DNA from: Desulfuromonas sp. CSMB_57
GTDB lineage: Bacteria > Desulfobacterota > Desulfuromonadia > Desulfuromonadales > Syntrophotaleaceae
DNA length: 64,000 bases
Assembly (NCBI RefSeq): GCF_020194955.2
Contig: NZ_JAFCIY020000031.1
Span: 62,001 to 126,000, forward strand
Direction of reading: 5' to 3'
In this document: in pieces, positions 1 through 9,561 of the stretch
How positions within the stretch are numbered: position 1 is the first letter of the stretch
How the letters are laid out: each line of letters begins with the position of its first letter
The notes under the pieces: generated by a model
What the model saw: only the letters and a program-made list of their open reading frames with translations
Told to the model about the DNA's origin: nothing
Databases searched by the model: none
Position numbers and translations under genes: made by a program

Positions 1-191
1 CCGAGGGACGCCAGCAGGGCGAAACGGAAGGCCCCGGCAGGAGCCGACAGAGCCAGGGCCAGCAGCAGCACATCCGGAGGGATGGGAAAAAAGGAGGATT
101 CCGCCAGGGCCAGAAAAAAAAGGGCCGGAGCCCCGTAGGGAGTTTCAGCCCAGCTCAGCACCCAGTTGTACAATCGGCGCAAGCAGTGCAC
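1..191 (-). CDS. YqaA-family (DedA-like/SNARE-associated) membrane protein, N-terminal part
   Basis: The first 63 codons of a gene that runs off the left edge. Translation from a GTG three bases after the pcm stop gives a polar start (LRRLYNWVLSWAETPYG), then a hydrophobic stretch with AESSFFPIPPDVLL and a second hydrophobic run. The glutamate followed by FFPIPPD is typical of the YqaA/DedA family of inner-membrane proteins, which are linked to envelope maintenance and lipid handling. It is the last visible gene of the surE-pcm group and is probably co-transcribed with it. The start is my choice; no ATG is available nearby. The exact function is unknown. Confidence 0.7.
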   Translation of the reverse strand, partial: MHCLRRLYNWVLSWAETPYGAPALFFLALAESSFFPIPPDVLLLALALSAPAGAFRFALLASL

Positions 192-194
192 GGC

Positions 195-848
195 CTAAAC
201 CTCTTCCTCTTTCCAGCCTCGCTGGCCGACCAGGGGCACAAAACGGCAGTCGAGGAGGTTTTCCTCGCTGAACCGATCCAACCCGACGCGGATCACGCGC
301 TTGAGTACCTGGCTGGTCCGGTTGCCGACGGGGATCACCAGGCGGCCGCCGATGGCCAACTGATCCAGGTATTCGGAGGGAATATCGGGGGCGCCGGCGG
401 TGACCATGATGCCATCGAAGGGCGCCTCGTCCTCCCAGCCGATGGTACCGTCGCTAAGCTTGATGTTGACATTGCGGCAGGCCAGCTGATCGAGGGTGCG
501 CCGCGCCCGGCGGGCCAGTTCCGCCAGCCGCTCGACACTGTACACCCGCGACGCGAGTTGCGCCAGGACGGCGGCCTGATAGCCGGAGCCGGTGCCGATT
601 TCCAGAACCTTCTCGGTGCCCGTCAGCTGCAGGGCCTCGGTCATGTAGGCCACCATGAAGGGCTGGGAGATGGTCTGTCTTTCGCCGATGGGCAGGGGAA
701 AGTCGCTGTAGGCCTGACTCCACAGGGCTTCCTCGACAAACAGATGGCGCGGCACCCGCAGCATGGCCTGGATCACCCGAGGGTCCTTGACCCCGCGGCG
801 CACGATCTGCTGTTCAACCATCAACCGCCGGGCTATGGAAAAGTCCAT
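195..848 (-). CDS. pcm: Protein-L-isoaspartate O-methyltransferase
   Basis: Repairs proteins by methylating isoaspartyl residues with S-adenosylmethionine in the cytoplasm. The 217-residue protein has the usual length. Residues 82-91 ([10 protein letters not shown]) are SAM-binding motif I, and the preceding region with [13 protein letters not shown] is the family substrate loop. It lies 12 bases downstream of surE, the pairing also seen in Escherichia coli, which supports a shared stationary-phase repair role. A membrane-protein gene follows after three bases, so the three genes are likely one transcript. Confidence 0.95.
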   Translation of the reverse strand: MDFSIARRLMVEQQIVRRGVKDPRVIQAMLRVPRHLFVEEALWSQAYSDFPLPIGERQTISQPFMVAYMTEALQLTGTEKVLEIGTGSGYQAAVLAQLASRVYSVERLAELARRARRTLDQLACRNVNIKLSDGTIGWEDEAPFDGIMVTAGAPDIPSEYLDQLAIGGRLVIPVGNRTSQVLKRVIRVGLDRFSEENLLDCRFVPLVGQRGWKEEEV

Positions 849-860
849 GAAAAAGCTCCT

Positions 861-1634
861 TCAGGGCTGGACAGCGGCAAAGAAGTCCGCTGCCGTTTCG
901 TCCTTCCAGGCCTGGAGACCGGCGAAGGAACGATAATTGGTCAGATCCAGATGCAGCGGGGTCACGGAGATGTAGCCGCTGTTGACGGCCCGGAAGTCGG
1001 TGCCGTCCATATCCTCGTAGCCGGGCTCGGCCGCCCCCAGCCAATAGTATTTGCGACCACGAGGATCGGTTTTCTCTACCGCCAACTCGCCAAAGATCCG
1101 TCGGCCCTGCCGAGTCAGGCGCATGCCGAGGGGCGTCCCCGGAGGAACGTTGACATTCAACAGGGTATCCGGCGGCAGCCCTTTGCGGAGAATCATGGTA
1201 GCGATGCGGCAGGCGCCGGCGGCGGCATGGGCAAAGCCGTCGATGTGCCCGGGATTGGCGGCCAGGGACACGGCCATGGCCGGGATACCCAGGAGGGTGC
1301 CTTCCATGGCCGCGGACACGGTACCCGAATAGGTGATGTCGTCGCCGAGATTGGCGCCGTGGTTGATGCCCGAGACGATGAGCTGCGGCCGTTTGGCCAG
1401 CAGGCCGTGCAGGGCCAGATTGACGCAATCAGCCGGTGTGCCGTCGACGGCGAACCGGCCCGGTAGCAGCTCCTCGGCGCGCAACGGCTTGTGCAGGGTG
1501 AGGGCCCGGCCGATGGCGCTGCGCTGCCGGTCCGGAGCGACCACCACCACCTGGCCCAAGGCCTTCAGCCCCTCCGCCAGGGCGGCGATTCCGGGGGCAT
1601 GGATGCCGTCGTCATTGGTCACCAGGATCAACAA
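861..1634 (-). CDS. surE: 5'-nucleotidase SurE
   Basis: Metal-dependent nucleoside 5'-monophosphate phosphatase, 257 residues from the chosen start. The chosen start is a TTG giving MLILVTNDDG, which aligns with the usual SurE beginning and has a GAGG ribosome site five bases upstream; an upstream TTG at 1682 has no ribosome site. Metal ligands are visible: D8 and D9, S39 in RQRSAIG, and N91 in SGINHGANLG. It lies downstream of the MerR-type gene and directly upstream of pcm, as in many proteobacteria. Confidence 0.93.
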   Translation of the reverse strand: MLILVTNDDGIHAPGIAALAEGLKALGQVVVVAPDRQRSAIGRALTLHKPLRAEELLPGRFAVDGTPADCVNLALHGLLAKRPQLIVSGINHGANLGDDITYSGTVSAAMEGTLLGIPAMAVSLAANPGHIDGFAHAAAGACRIATMILRKGLPPDTLLNVNVPPGTPLGMRLTRQGRRIFGELAVEKTDPRGRKYYWLGAAEPGYEDMDGTDFRAVNSGYISVTPLHLDLTNYRSFAGLQAWKDETAADFFAAVQP

Positions 1635-1691
1635 GGAGTCCTCGCCCGGGTCAAGGTCGGCTGGACGGCGGGAACGGTCCAAGGCACGGGC

Positions 1692-2072
1692 TCACTTCAG
1701 GGGATCTTCGGAACGGGAAACAGAAAATGATTGGCGAAGGCGCAACAGATCGTCGCGAATCTCGCCGAGCAGTTGCCGGTCGGTTTTGGCCGCCTGCGCC
1801 TCGGCGGCAGGGTCGCGCCGCGCACTGCCGCGCCGGCCAAGAAGCTTCTTGGCACCGGCGATGGTATAGCCTTGCTGATAGAGCAGTTCTTTCAGACGCA
1901 GGACGAGTTCGACGTCCTGGCGCCGGTAGAGCCGCTGGCGGCCCTGGCTTTTGGCCGGGCTGATGGTCTGGAACTCGCTCTCCCAGTAGCGCAGCACATG
2001 GGGCTTGACGCCGGCCAACTGGGCGACCTCGCCGATTTTGAAGTAGAGCTTGTCAGGAATCGGCACGTCCAT
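1692..2072 (-). CDS. MerR-family transcriptional regulator
   Basis: A 126-residue protein with an N-terminal MerR winged helix: [13 protein letters not shown], then HVLRYWE, then [14 protein letters not shown], covering residues 10-60. A short helical region with [12 protein letters not shown] follows. It lacks a long effector domain or metal-binding cysteines, so it belongs to the short MerR proteins commonly found beside ihfA and pheT. Its start lies 20 bases inside ihfA, so the two genes overlap and are probably translationally coupled. Targets cannot be read from the sequence. Confidence 0.88.
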   Translation of the reverse strand: MDVPIPDKLYFKIGEVAQLAGVKPHVLRYWESEFQTISPAKSQGRQRLYRRQDVELVLRLKELLYQQGYTIAGAKKLLGRRGSARRDPAAEAQAAKTDRQLLGEIRDDLLRLRQSFSVSRSEDPLK

Positions 2073-2376
2073 CTTCAGTCAAAGCCGACAATTCCAGCTC
2101 CTGGCCGTTGATCGCCGACTTCAGCACCTGACTGGGTTTGAAGGTCAGAATCCGCCGGGAACTGATCTCGATTTCATCCCCGGTCTGGGGATTACGACCG
2201 CGCCGCGTCGCCTTCTGCTTGACGACGAAGTTGCCGAAGCCGGCCAATTTGATCTTTTCACCCTGCTCCAGGGTGTCCTTCATCAGATCAAAAACCATCT
2301 CGACGATGTCCGCGGATTCCTTTTTGGAAAACCCGGTTTTCAGATACACTTTTTCAACCAGATCCGCCTTGGTCAT
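2053..2376 (-). CDS. ihfA: Integration host factor subunit alpha
   Basis: DNA-bending nucleoid protein that works as a heterodimer with IhfB in promoter architecture (notably sigma-54 promoters), replication and recombination. The 107 residues show the HU/IHF fold: [16 protein letters not shown] at 46-50, and the beta-arm with RNPQTG at 61-66 whose proline intercalates into DNA. The alpha assignment rests on sequence style and on its position after pheST, the classical location. The C-terminal tail extends about ten residues beyond the common length and overlaps the next gene. Confidence 0.92.
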   Translation of the reverse strand: MTKADLVEKVYLKTGFSKKESADIVEMVFDLMKDTLEQGEKIKLAGFGNFVVKQKATRRGRNPQTGDEIEISSRRILTFKPSQVLKSAINGQELELSALTEDGRADS

Positions 2377-2456
2377 AGAGCCATCCCCCTTAAACCACAG
2401 ATACTTGAATTCACGCGTTTTTTTATAACACAGCGTATCTGTCTAAGCAACCGTTT

Positions 2457-4871
2457 TTAGCGCACTTCGGCGCCGAGACGGTTACCGAGGGCCGCAAGCA
2501 GCTTGTCATGGGCCCGCTGGATGTCCTCTTCCGTCAGGGTGCGCTCCGCGCTGCGGTAGCGAACCCGGACCGCGAGGCTCTTTTTCCCCTCGGGAATACC
2601 CGGTCCCTGGTAGACATCGAACAGGGCGAAGTCCTCGACAATCGACGTCCGGACGGCCTGCAGCACCTCCAGGACCTGGCCGGCGGTCACCGCTTCGGCC
2701 ACCAGCAGGGCGCTGTCGCGGCAGACCTGGGGGAAGCGGGACAGGGGCATGAAGCCGCCCGCGCCGCCGGCGGCGGCGAACAACTCTTCCAGATCCAGGT
2801 CCAGCAGATAGACCGGCAAATCGATGTCATAGCCTTCCAGGATGCGGGGATGGACCTCGCCCAGGGTGCCCAGGGCCCGGGTGCCGGCCTGAATCCGGCA
2901 GCTCTTGCCGGGATGCAGGAAGGGTTCCTCGGCGCCGGCCAGCCAGCCGAGTTTTTCGACTCGGAAGCTGTCCAGCAGGGATTCGGCCAAGCCCTTGAGA
3001 TCGAAAAAGTCCACGTCCGCGCGCTGCTGGGACCAGCCTTCGGCCTCCCGCCGTCCGCACCAGACGGCGCACAGGCGCCATTTCTCCTCGGGAAGCTCCT
3101 CCCCGGCCCGCGGCAAAAACACCGGCCGCACCTCGAACAGCCGCAGATCCCGGCCCTGGTAGGACAGGTTGCGGGCCACGGTTTCCAGCAGGCTGGGTAC
3201 CAGGGTGGTGCGCAGCACCGACTGTTCTTCGGTCAGAGGATTGAGGATGGTCACCGGATTGCGGCGCACATCGTCGGCGGCCAGGGCCAGCCGATCCCAG
3301 GACGAAGGCGCGATGAAGGAATAATTGATGGCCTCGCTGAAGCCGGCCGCGACCAGGTGGTTGCGAACCTGAACCACGGACCGCAGATGGCCGGCGGGAC
3401 GCTGGCAGAGCATCCGGCTGACCGGCATGGTGGCCGGTATCTGCTCATAGCCGTGCAGTCGGGCAATCTCTTCGATGAGATCGATTTCCCGTTCCAGGTC
3501 GGGTCGGAAGGCAGGCACGTCGACCACCAGGCGCTCGGCATCCTGTTCCTCGGCCAGTTGCACCCCGAGGCCGATGGAGCGCAGGCAGCCGAGCATTTCC
3601 TCCAGGCTGAGCCGGGTGCCGAGCAGGGCGTTGGCGCGCTCCACGGACAGCACCAGGCGGCGCTCCCGATAGGGTTCCGGATAGTTGTCGATGCGGCCGC
3701 GGTCGATGCAGCCGCCGGCGACCTGCACGATAAGGGCCGCGGCCCGATCCAGGGCCACCGGCACCATGGCCATGTCGGCGCCGCGTTCGAAGCGGTGCGA
3801 AGCCTCGGTGCGCAGGCCGAGACGCTTGCTGGTGCGGCGGATGGTCAGGGGATTGAAATAGGCGCTTTCCAGCAGAATGTTGACGGTTTCATCCCGGATC
3901 TCCGAATTTTCCCCGCCCATGATGCCCGCCAGGGCTACCGGCCCTTCGGCATCGCAGATCATCAGATCACCGGCGGTCAGCAGTCGCGGTTGGCTGTCGA
4001 GGGTCACGAAGGTGGATCCCGGCTCGGCCTTTTTCACCACGATGCGGCCGCCCCGCAACAGATCGAAATCAAAGGCGTGCAGAGGGTGACCGAGTTCCAT
4101 GAGCACCAGGTTGGTGACATCGACGACGTTGTTGATGGAGCGCTGACCGATGGACTCCAGGCGCCGCACCAGCCAGGCCGGTGACGGACCGATGCGCACG
4201 CCGCGAATCAGCCGTGCCGCGTAGCGCGGGCAGTGGGCCGGCTCGTCGATGGTCACGGAGGTCAGAGTGTCGATGCCGGCCTCCCCTTCGGCCAGTTCGG
4301 TCTGCGGCACCTGCAGGGGCCGACCGGCCATGGCGGCCACCTCCCGGGCGACACCGATGATGCTCAGGCAGTCGGGACGGTTGGGGGTCAGGCCCAGCTC
4401 ATAGCGGACATCCTTCAGGCCCAGGGCGGCGAAGACGGGCCGGCCCAGGGGCAGTTCCGACGGCAGAATGAGAATGCCTTCCGATTCCTCGGCCAGGCCC
4501 AGTTCCTTTTCGGAGCACAGCATGCCGAAGGATTCCTGGCCGCGAATCTTGGACTTCTTGATCTTGAAATCCCCTGGCAGGACCGTGCCTACCTGGGCCA
4601 AAGCCACCAAGTCACCGGTTTTATGATTGCGCGCGCCGCACACCACCTGCAGCACTTCGCTGCCGGTATCGACCTGGCAGACGGTCAACCGATCCGCATC
4701 GGGATGCGGGGCCACTTCCTTCAACCGCGCCACGATGACCGAATCCAGCCCCTCGCCGAACCGCTCCATGGCATCCACCTCGAGGCCGGCCATGGTCAGG
4801 CGGTGCGCCAACTCATCGGCGTTGAAGGTGAAGTCGACGTATTCTTTCAACCAATTATAGGTGACAATCAT
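2457..4871 (-). CDS. pheT: Phenylalanine-tRNA ligase beta subunit
   Basis: Large subunit of the alpha2-beta2 enzyme that charges tRNA-Phe. At 804 residues it is full length. The start MIVTYNWLKEYVDF and an EMAP-type tRNA-binding domain around residues 40-150 (PHPDADRLTVCQVD) are followed by the editing B3/B4 region, the B5 domain near 400-475 and the C-terminal anticodon-binding FDX-ACB domain (about 710-800, beginning near PLSRFPQVCRDSALL). It follows pheS after a 109-base gap that shows no gene. An 80-base AT-rich gap separates it from ihfA. Confidence 0.97.
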   Translation of the reverse strand: MIVTYNWLKEYVDFTFNADELAHRLTMAGLEVDAMERFGEGLDSVIVARLKEVAPHPDADRLTVCQVDTGSEVLQVVCGARNHKTGDLVALAQVGTVLPGDFKIKKSKIRGQESFGMLCSEKELGLAEESEGILILPSELPLGRPVFAALGLKDVRYELGLTPNRPDCLSIIGVAREVAAMAGRPLQVPQTELAEGEAGIDTLTSVTIDEPAHCPRYAARLIRGVRIGPSPAWLVRRLESIGQRSINNVVDVTNLVLMELGHPLHAFDFDLLRGGRIVVKKAEPGSTFVTLDSQPRLLTAGDLMICDAEGPVALAGIMGGENSEIRDETVNILLESAYFNPLTIRRTSKRLGLRTEASHRFERGADMAMVPVALDRAAALIVQVAGGCIDRGRIDNYPEPYRERRLVLSVERANALLGTRLSLEEMLGCLRSIGLGVQLAEEQDAERLVVDVPAFRPDLEREIDLIEEIARLHGYEQIPATMPVSRMLCQRPAGHLRSVVQVRNHLVAAGFSEAINYSFIAPSSWDRLALAADDVRRNPVTILNPLTEEQSVLRTTLVPSLLETVARNLSYQGRDLRLFEVRPVFLPRAGEELPEEKWRLCAVWCGRREAEGWSQQRADVDFFDLKGLAESLLDSFRVEKLGWLAGAEEPFLHPGKSCRIQAGTRALGTLGEVHPRILEGYDIDLPVYLLDLDLEELFAAAGGAGGFMPLSRFPQVCRDSALLVAEAVTAGQVLEVLQAVRTSIVEDFALFDVYQGPGIPEGKKSLAVRVRYRSAERTLTEEDIQRAHDKLLAALGNRLGAEVR

Positions 4872-4980
4872 GATTCATTTCCCTCGTTCATTGGCAACGG
4901 GCACAAGGACCCGACATGCTCCCGGACCGGTTCGACCAACCTGCCAGGGGCGGAGTGCGGCGGCGACCATCGCGCGTATC

Positions 4981-5997
4981 TCAGAACTGCCGCAAAAACC
5001 GCAGATCGTTTTCAAAGAACAGGCGCAGGTCGTTGACTCCGTACTTGAGCATGGCGATGCGCTCGATGCCCATGCCGAAAGCAAATCCGCTGTAGATGGA
5101 GGAATCGTAATCCACAGCTTTAAACACCTCCGGATCGATCATGCCGCTGCCGAGGATCTCCAGCCAACCGGAACTCTTGCAGACCCGGCAACCGCCGCCG
5201 CGGCACATGACGCACTGGATATCCACCTCGGCGCTCGGCTCGGTAAAGGGAAAGAAGGAAGGCCGGAACCGCACCTTGACGTTCTTGCCGAAGACCTGGG
5301 TCAGAAAGGCGGTCAGCACGCCCTTCAGATCGCCAAAGGTGATGCCCTTGTCGACCAGAAATCCTTCGACCTGATGAAACATGGGGGTATGGGTCAGATC
5401 CGAGTCGCGGCGGTAGACGGTACCGGGGGCGATGACCCGCACCGGCGGGGCCTGCTTGAGCATGGTGCGGATCTGCACCGGCGAGGTATGGGTGCGCAAC
5501 ACCACATCGTCGTTGATGTAAAAGGTATCCTGCATGTCCCGGGCCGGATGGTCCTTGGGCATGTTGAGGGCCTCGAAATTATAAAAATCCTTTTCCACCT
5601 CGGGGCCCTCGGCGACGCCGAAACCCAGAGCGGAAAAGATCTCGATCAGTTCCTCGATGACCAGGGTGACCGGATGCTTGGTGCCGGCCACCAGGCGCCG
5701 GCCGGGCAGGGTCACGTCCAGCCGTTCACTGGCCAACCGCTGCTCCAACTCCATCTCCCGGACCTGCTCCAGACGCTCATCGAAGAGAGCCTCAAGGTCC
5801 TCCTTGACCCGGTTGGCCAGGGCGCCGAGCACCGGCCGCTGCTCGGCCGAAAGATCCTTCATGCCCTTCATGAGCGCCGTCAGCTCGCCCTTTTTTCCCA
5901 AAAACCGGACCCGCACCTCCTGCAGAGCCGCCACCGTAGCGGCAGCCAACAGGGCGGATCGCCCCTGGTCAAGCATCTGATCGAGTTGCTCTTTCAT
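4981..5997 (-). CDS. pheS: Phenylalanine-tRNA ligase alpha subunit
   Basis: Catalytic subunit of phenylalanyl-tRNA synthetase, 338 residues. An N-terminal coiled coil (residues 1-85) precedes the class II core. Motif 2 is seen at [20 protein letters not shown] and motif 3 at [14 protein letters not shown] near the C-terminus. A cysteine-rich insertion ([16 protein letters not shown]) sits before motif 3 and could bind zinc; such an insertion occurs in part of the family. The gene starts about 120 bases after rplT, across a strong terminator, so it probably has its own promoter or depends on read-through. Confidence 0.97.
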   Translation of the reverse strand: MKEQLDQMLDQGRSALLAAATVAALQEVRVRFLGKKGELTALMKGMKDLSAEQRPVLGALANRVKEDLEALFDERLEQVREMELEQRLASERLDVTLPGRRLVAGTKHPVTLVIEELIEIFSALGFGVAEGPEVEKDFYNFEALNMPKDHPARDMQDTFYINDDVVLRTHTSPVQIRTMLKQAPPVRVIAPGTVYRRDSDLTHTPMFHQVEGFLVDKGITFGDLKGVLTAFLTQVFGKNVKVRFRPSFFPFTEPSAEVDIQCVMCRGGGCRVCKSSGWLEILGSGMIDPEVFKAVDYDSSIYSGFAFGMGIERIAMLKYGVNDLRLFFENDLRFLRQF

Positions 5998-6065
5998 ATT
6001 CCGTCCCGTCGTTCCGTGATCCAGATAGTGAGGGTATCCCCGGTCTGGTCGATACCGCGCAGATC

Positions 6066-6105
6066 AAAAAAAAAGAGATGGGGCCCGGCCCCATCTCTTT
6101 TTTTT
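6066..6105 (-). terminator. Bidirectional rho-independent terminator after rplT
   Basis: Perfect 10-bp stem (6075-6084 with 6088-6097), three-base loop, flanked by nine A on the left and eight T on the right, so it can end transcription in either direction. It lies 13 bases past the rplT stop and separates the thrS-infC-rpmI-rplT unit from pheST. Confidence 0.93.
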
Positions 6106-6118
6106 CATTCCATGGTTC

Positions 6119-6475
6119 TTACTGAAGCTGGGCTTTGGCTTTTGCCGCGATGGCGCTGAAGCCGGCCGGATCGGTCACCGCCAGCTGCGCCAGGATCTTC
6201 CGGTCCAGCCCGATTTCGGCCTGCTTCAGACCGAACACCATGCGGCTGTAGGACAGGCCGTTCTCCCGCGCCGCCGCATTGATGCGCGCGATCCACAGGG
6301 CCCGGAAATCACGCTTCTTGACCTTGCGGTCGCGGAACGCGTAGTTCAGGGCGCGGTCAACCGCCTCGGCGGCGGACCGAAACAGCTTGCTGCGTGCGCC
6401 ACGATAGCCTTTGGCGAGTTTGAGAACCTTGTTTCTTCTGCGTCTCGCTTTAAAACCTCTTTTTGCTCTGGGCAT
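6119..6475 (-). CDS. rplT: 50S ribosomal protein L20
   Basis: Large-subunit assembly protein of 118 residues, the standard length. The basic N-terminus [24 protein letters not shown] is truncated here to its recognisable core ([16 protein letters not shown]), and the conserved globular part follows with [19 protein letters not shown]. It is the last gene of the infC-rpmI-rplT operon and ends at a strong terminator. In other bacteria L20 represses this operon; a GC-rich inverted repeat in the 103-base rpmI-rplT gap could serve that role, but this is inference. Confidence 0.98.
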   Translation of the reverse strand: MPRAKRGFKARRRRNKVLKLAKGYRGARSKLFRSAAEAVDRALNYAFRDRKVKKRDFRALWIARINAAARENGLSYSRMVFGLKQAEIGLDRKILAQLAVTDPAGFSAIAAKAKAQLQ

Positions 6476-6579
6476 GTGTTTCTCCTTGCAGTGTTGAAAT
6501 ACGCGGCCTGGCCGCGGCCGGATCTGAAGGGGGAGACAATTCCCCTCAGTTCACGGTCTTGATTCGCCCTGGCGGATTC

Positions 6580-6777
6580 CTAGATGTAGGGAATCAACCG
6601 ACTGATATTTTTTTCGTCCACCTTGGCCACCAGAGTGGCGTGGCGCAGGTCGCGCTTGCGCTTGCTGGTTTTCTTGGTCAGGATGTGGCTGGTAAAAGCT
6701 TTATTCCTGCGAATCCTGCCGGTGCCGGTCTTGCGAAAACGCTTGGCCGCACCGCGATTGGTTTTGATTTTAGGCAT
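6580..6777 (-). CDS. rpmI: 50S ribosomal protein L35
   Basis: Small basic ribosomal protein of 65 residues. The start is the ATG giving [14 protein letters not shown], the invariant L35 beginning; an upstream in-frame codon at 6819 would add 14 residues foreign to the family. The typical features [19 protein letters not shown] and the C-terminal RLIPYI are present. It sits between infC and rplT in the standard order. Confidence 0.97.
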   Translation of the reverse strand: MPKIKTNRGAAKRFRKTGTGRIRRNKAFTSHILTKKTSKRKRDLRHATLVAKVDEKNISRLIPYI

Positions 6778-6885
6778 ATCAACCCTCTCCTTCGTCCATG
6801 ATCTGTTCCGGACGGACACGCTATTGCGACCCGGCCATCCAACATCTTTACATCGCCACGGGAATCGACCAAATCAAACCCGGCG

Positions 6886-7401
6886 CTATTTCTTTTTGGG
6901 GGCCAGCACCATTGTCATGAAACGCCCGGCCATTCTCGGCGTCATCTCCACCAGGCCGAGTTCGCCTATCTCGGTGGACACGCGCTCCATCAACGCCGCC
7001 CCGAATTCGGGATGGGTGACTTCGCGACCGCGGAACATGACGGTCACTTTGACCTTATCGCCATTCTCCAGGAACCGCCGCACATTTCTCAGTTTGACCT
7101 GAAAATCGTGCTCCTCGGTCTTGGGACGCATCTTGACCTCTTTGATTTCCACCCGTGCGGTTTTTTTCTTGGCATCGGCCGCCCGCTTGCTCGCCTCATA
7201 CTTGAATTTGCCGTAATCCATGATCCGGCAAACCGGCGGTTCAGCGTTGGGCGACACCTCGACGAGATCGAGTCCCCGCTCTTCAGCAGCGATCAATGCA
7301 TCGCGCACGCTCATGATGCCGAGCATGCCCCCTTCATCGTCGACAACCCGAATCTCTTTGGCACGGATGGCGCGATTGACGCGCGTCTCTTCCTTAGCTA
7401 T
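6886..7401 (-). CDS. infC: Translation initiation factor IF-3, ATA start
   Basis: Prevents premature subunit joining and checks the start codon on the 30S subunit. The 171-residue protein has the N-terminal domain (IAKEETRVNRAIRAKEIRVV then GIMSVRDALIAAEERGLDLVEV) and the C-terminal domain ending in MAGRFMTMVLAPKKK. The first ATG in frame (7326) would delete the conserved N-terminus, while an ATA codon at 7399-7401 lies six bases after a perfect AGGAGGT and gives the family N-terminus. Non-AUG starts (usually AUU) are the known basis of IF-3 autoregulation. The ribosome site overlaps the thrS stop codon. Confidence 0.93.
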   Translation of the reverse strand: MAKEETRVNRAIRAKEIRVVDDEGGMLGIMSVRDALIAAEERGLDLVEVSPNAEPPVCRIMDYGKFKYEASKRAADAKKKTARVEIKEVKMRPKTEEHDFQVKLRNVRRFLENGDKVKVTVMFRGREVTHPEFGAALMERVSTEIGELGLVEMTPRMAGRFMTMVLAPKKK

Positions 7402-7407
7402 GGTGGC

Positions 7408-7414
7408 ACCTCCT
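7408..7414 (-). promoter_or_regulatory. infC: Ribosome binding site deciding the infC ATA start
   Basis: AGGAGGT on the minus strand, six bases before the ATA codon. It is embedded in the end of thrS (TAG stop at 7413-7415), so infC translation is likely coupled to thrS. Confidence 0.85.
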
Positions 7415-9323
7415 AACGATACTGTTTACACTCGTCCAATACAAACTGCACAAAGGCGTCCGGCGTCATGGGCGACAGGTTCTGACCGCTACGGTAACGC
7501 GGCGACACAGTTCCATCCGCCATTTCCTTATCCCCGATCACCAGCATATAAGGGATCTTTTCGAACTGCGCCTCACGAATCTTGAAGCCCAACTTCTCGT
7601 TGCGCAGATCCAGCTTGACCCGTACTCCGGCAGCGCGCAGCTGGCGATGCACCGCTTCGGCATAAGCGGCCTGATTATCGGTGACATTGACCACAACCGC
7701 CTGAACCGGAGCCAGCCATAGAGGAAAGTTGCCGGCATAATGCTCGATCAGCACGCCGATGAAACGCTCGATGGCCCCCAGCACGACGCGATGCAGCATG
7801 ACCGGCCGGTGCCGTTCGCCATCCTTGCCGACATAGGTGAGATCAAACCGCTCGGGCAGGGTAAAATCGCACTGGATTGTAGCACACTGCCAACGCCTGT
7901 CAAGGGCGTCCTTGAGCTTGATGTCGATCTTCGGCCCGTAAAATGCGCCGTCGCCTTCGTTGATTTCATAGCACAGTCCGACATCGTCGAGGGCCTGCAG
8001 CAGGGCCTTGGTGGCCCGCTCCCAATCCAGGTCGCTGCCGATGGACTTGGCCGGACGGGTGGAAATCTCGACCTCGTATTCAAAGCCGAAGATGCCCATC
8101 ACGTCGCGGACGAATTCCAGTACGCCCTTGATTTCGCCGTCCAACTGCTCCGGGGTGCACAGGATATGGGCGTCATCCTGGGTGAAGCCCCGCACCCGCA
8201 GCAGGCCGTGCAGCACGCCCGACTTCTCATGACGGTGCACCGTGCCAAGCTCGAAATAGCGCAGGGGCAAATCCCGGTAGGAACGCATGTGGGACTTGTA
8301 AATCAGCATGTGGGACAGGCAGTTCATGGGCTTGATGCCGTAACTCTGCCCGTCCACCTCGGTGAAATACATGTTCTCCCGGTAATTGTCGAAGTGCCCG
8401 GAGGTCTTCCAGAGTTCGGTGCGCAGAATCTGCGGACCCATGACCAGGTCGTACCCGCGCTTGAGATGTTCGCGGCGCTCGAAATCTTCCAGGATGGTGC
8501 GCAGCAGGGCGCCCTTGGGATGCCAGATGACCAGGCCGGCGCCGGCCTCTTCGTTGAAGGAAAAGAGATCCAGCTCGCGGCCCAGGCGACGGTGATCCCG
8601 CTTGCGGGCCTCTTCCAGCCGCGCCAGATAGGCCTTGAGCTCCTTTTTGTCGGGGAAGGCGGTAGCGTAAATACGCTGCAGCATGGCGTTCTTTTCGTCG
8701 CCACGCCAGTAGGCGCCCGCCACGCTGGTCAGCTTGAAGGCCCGCAGGCGACCGGTGGACGGCAGGTGCGGCCCGCGGCAGAGATCGACGAAATCGCCCT
8801 GCCGGTACAGGGAAACCCGGGGTTCGCCCAAATCCTCGATGAGCTGCACCTTGTAGGTCTCGCCCATGGAGCGGAACAGCGCAATGGCCTGCTCCCGACT
8901 GACTTCCTCCCGCACCACGGGCAGATCGGCGGCGGCCAGTTCTGTCATGCGAGCTTCGATGCGCTCGAAGTCCTCCGGCGAAAAGGTGTGCCGCTCACTA
9001 TAAAAATCGTAATAGAAACCGTTTTCAATGGCGGGACCGATGGTCACCTGAACCTCGTCGCCATACAGATCCTTGACGGCATGAGCCATGAGATGGGCGG
9101 CGGTATGACGATAGACTTCCAGGCCTTGCGGGGAATCGAGGGTGATCAGCTCGACCCGGCAGTCCCGGTCGAGAGGCGTCGAGAGATCGGCCAATTGGCC
9201 GTCGATGCGCGCCGCCACGGCCTGCCGGGCGAGGCCGGCACCCAGGGCGGCGGCCACATCCCGGGGCGTACTTCCGGGAGGAAACGGTTTTATGGAACCA
9301 TCCGGCAACTGCACCTGAATCAT
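7413..9323 (-). CDS. thrS: Threonine-tRNA ligase
   Basis: Charges tRNA-Thr and edits mischarged serine. From the ATG giving [10 protein letters not shown] the protein is 636 residues. Domains in order: TGS (1-62), the editing domain with H73-x3-H77 (HTAAH) and the later CRGPHLP zinc or editing motif, class II core with MNCLSHM (zinc cysteine), [22 protein letters not shown] near motif 2 and [13 protein letters not shown] (motif 3), then an anticodon-binding domain. An upstream in-frame codon would add 11 atypical residues. It heads the thrS-infC-rpmI-rplT operon. No T-box-like leader is visible. Confidence 0.97.
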   Translation of the reverse strand: MIQVQLPDGSIKPFPPGSTPRDVAAALGAGLARQAVAARIDGQLADLSTPLDRDCRVELITLDSPQGLEVYRHTAAHLMAHAVKDLYGDEVQVTIGPAIENGFYYDFYSERHTFSPEDFERIEARMTELAAADLPVVREEVSREQAIALFRSMGETYKVQLIEDLGEPRVSLYRQGDFVDLCRGPHLPSTGRLRAFKLTSVAGAYWRGDEKNAMLQRIYATAFPDKKELKAYLARLEEARKRDHRRLGRELDLFSFNEEAGAGLVIWHPKGALLRTILEDFERREHLKRGYDLVMGPQILRTELWKTSGHFDNYRENMYFTEVDGQSYGIKPMNCLSHMLIYKSHMRSYRDLPLRYFELGTVHRHEKSGVLHGLLRVRGFTQDDAHILCTPEQLDGEIKGVLEFVRDVMGIFGFEYEVEISTRPAKSIGSDLDWERATKALLQALDDVGLCYEINEGDGAFYGPKIDIKLKDALDRRWQCATIQCDFTLPERFDLTYVGKDGERHRPVMLHRVVLGAIERFIGVLIEHYAGNFPLWLAPVQAVVVNVTDNQAAYAEAVHRQLRAAGVRVKLDLRNEKLGFKIREAQFEKIPYMLVIGDKEMADGTVSPRYRSGQNLSPMTPDAFVQFVLDECKQYR

Positions 9324-9344
9324 GACGACACCCTCTGCGCGAAC

Positions 9345-9370
9345 GAAAAGAGGCATCCTAGGATGCCTCT
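9345..9370 (-). terminator. Terminator between tRNA-Val and thrS
   Basis: A 22-base perfect palindrome (9349-9370) followed on the minus strand by TTTTCG. It lies 28 bases downstream of the tRNA 3' end and within the 75 bases upstream of the thrS ATG, so it ends the tRNA transcript and could also attenuate thrS. Confidence 0.8.
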
Positions 9371-9398
9371 ACCGTGTACGCGTCTGTTTGGTAGATGA

Positions 9399-9473
<75 letters not shown>

Positions 9474-9561
9474 ACAAAATCTCTGCGACGGAGCAAATTA
9501 TTAGCAAAGAAGGCCGAACCCTGTCAACCTCTTTTTCTCCACCGCCCAAAAAAGTTCCCCT

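Noticed and set aside
9324-9398. T-box-type leader for thrS
   Set aside because: The region lacks a T-box sequence and specifier loop; the upstream tRNA is for valine.
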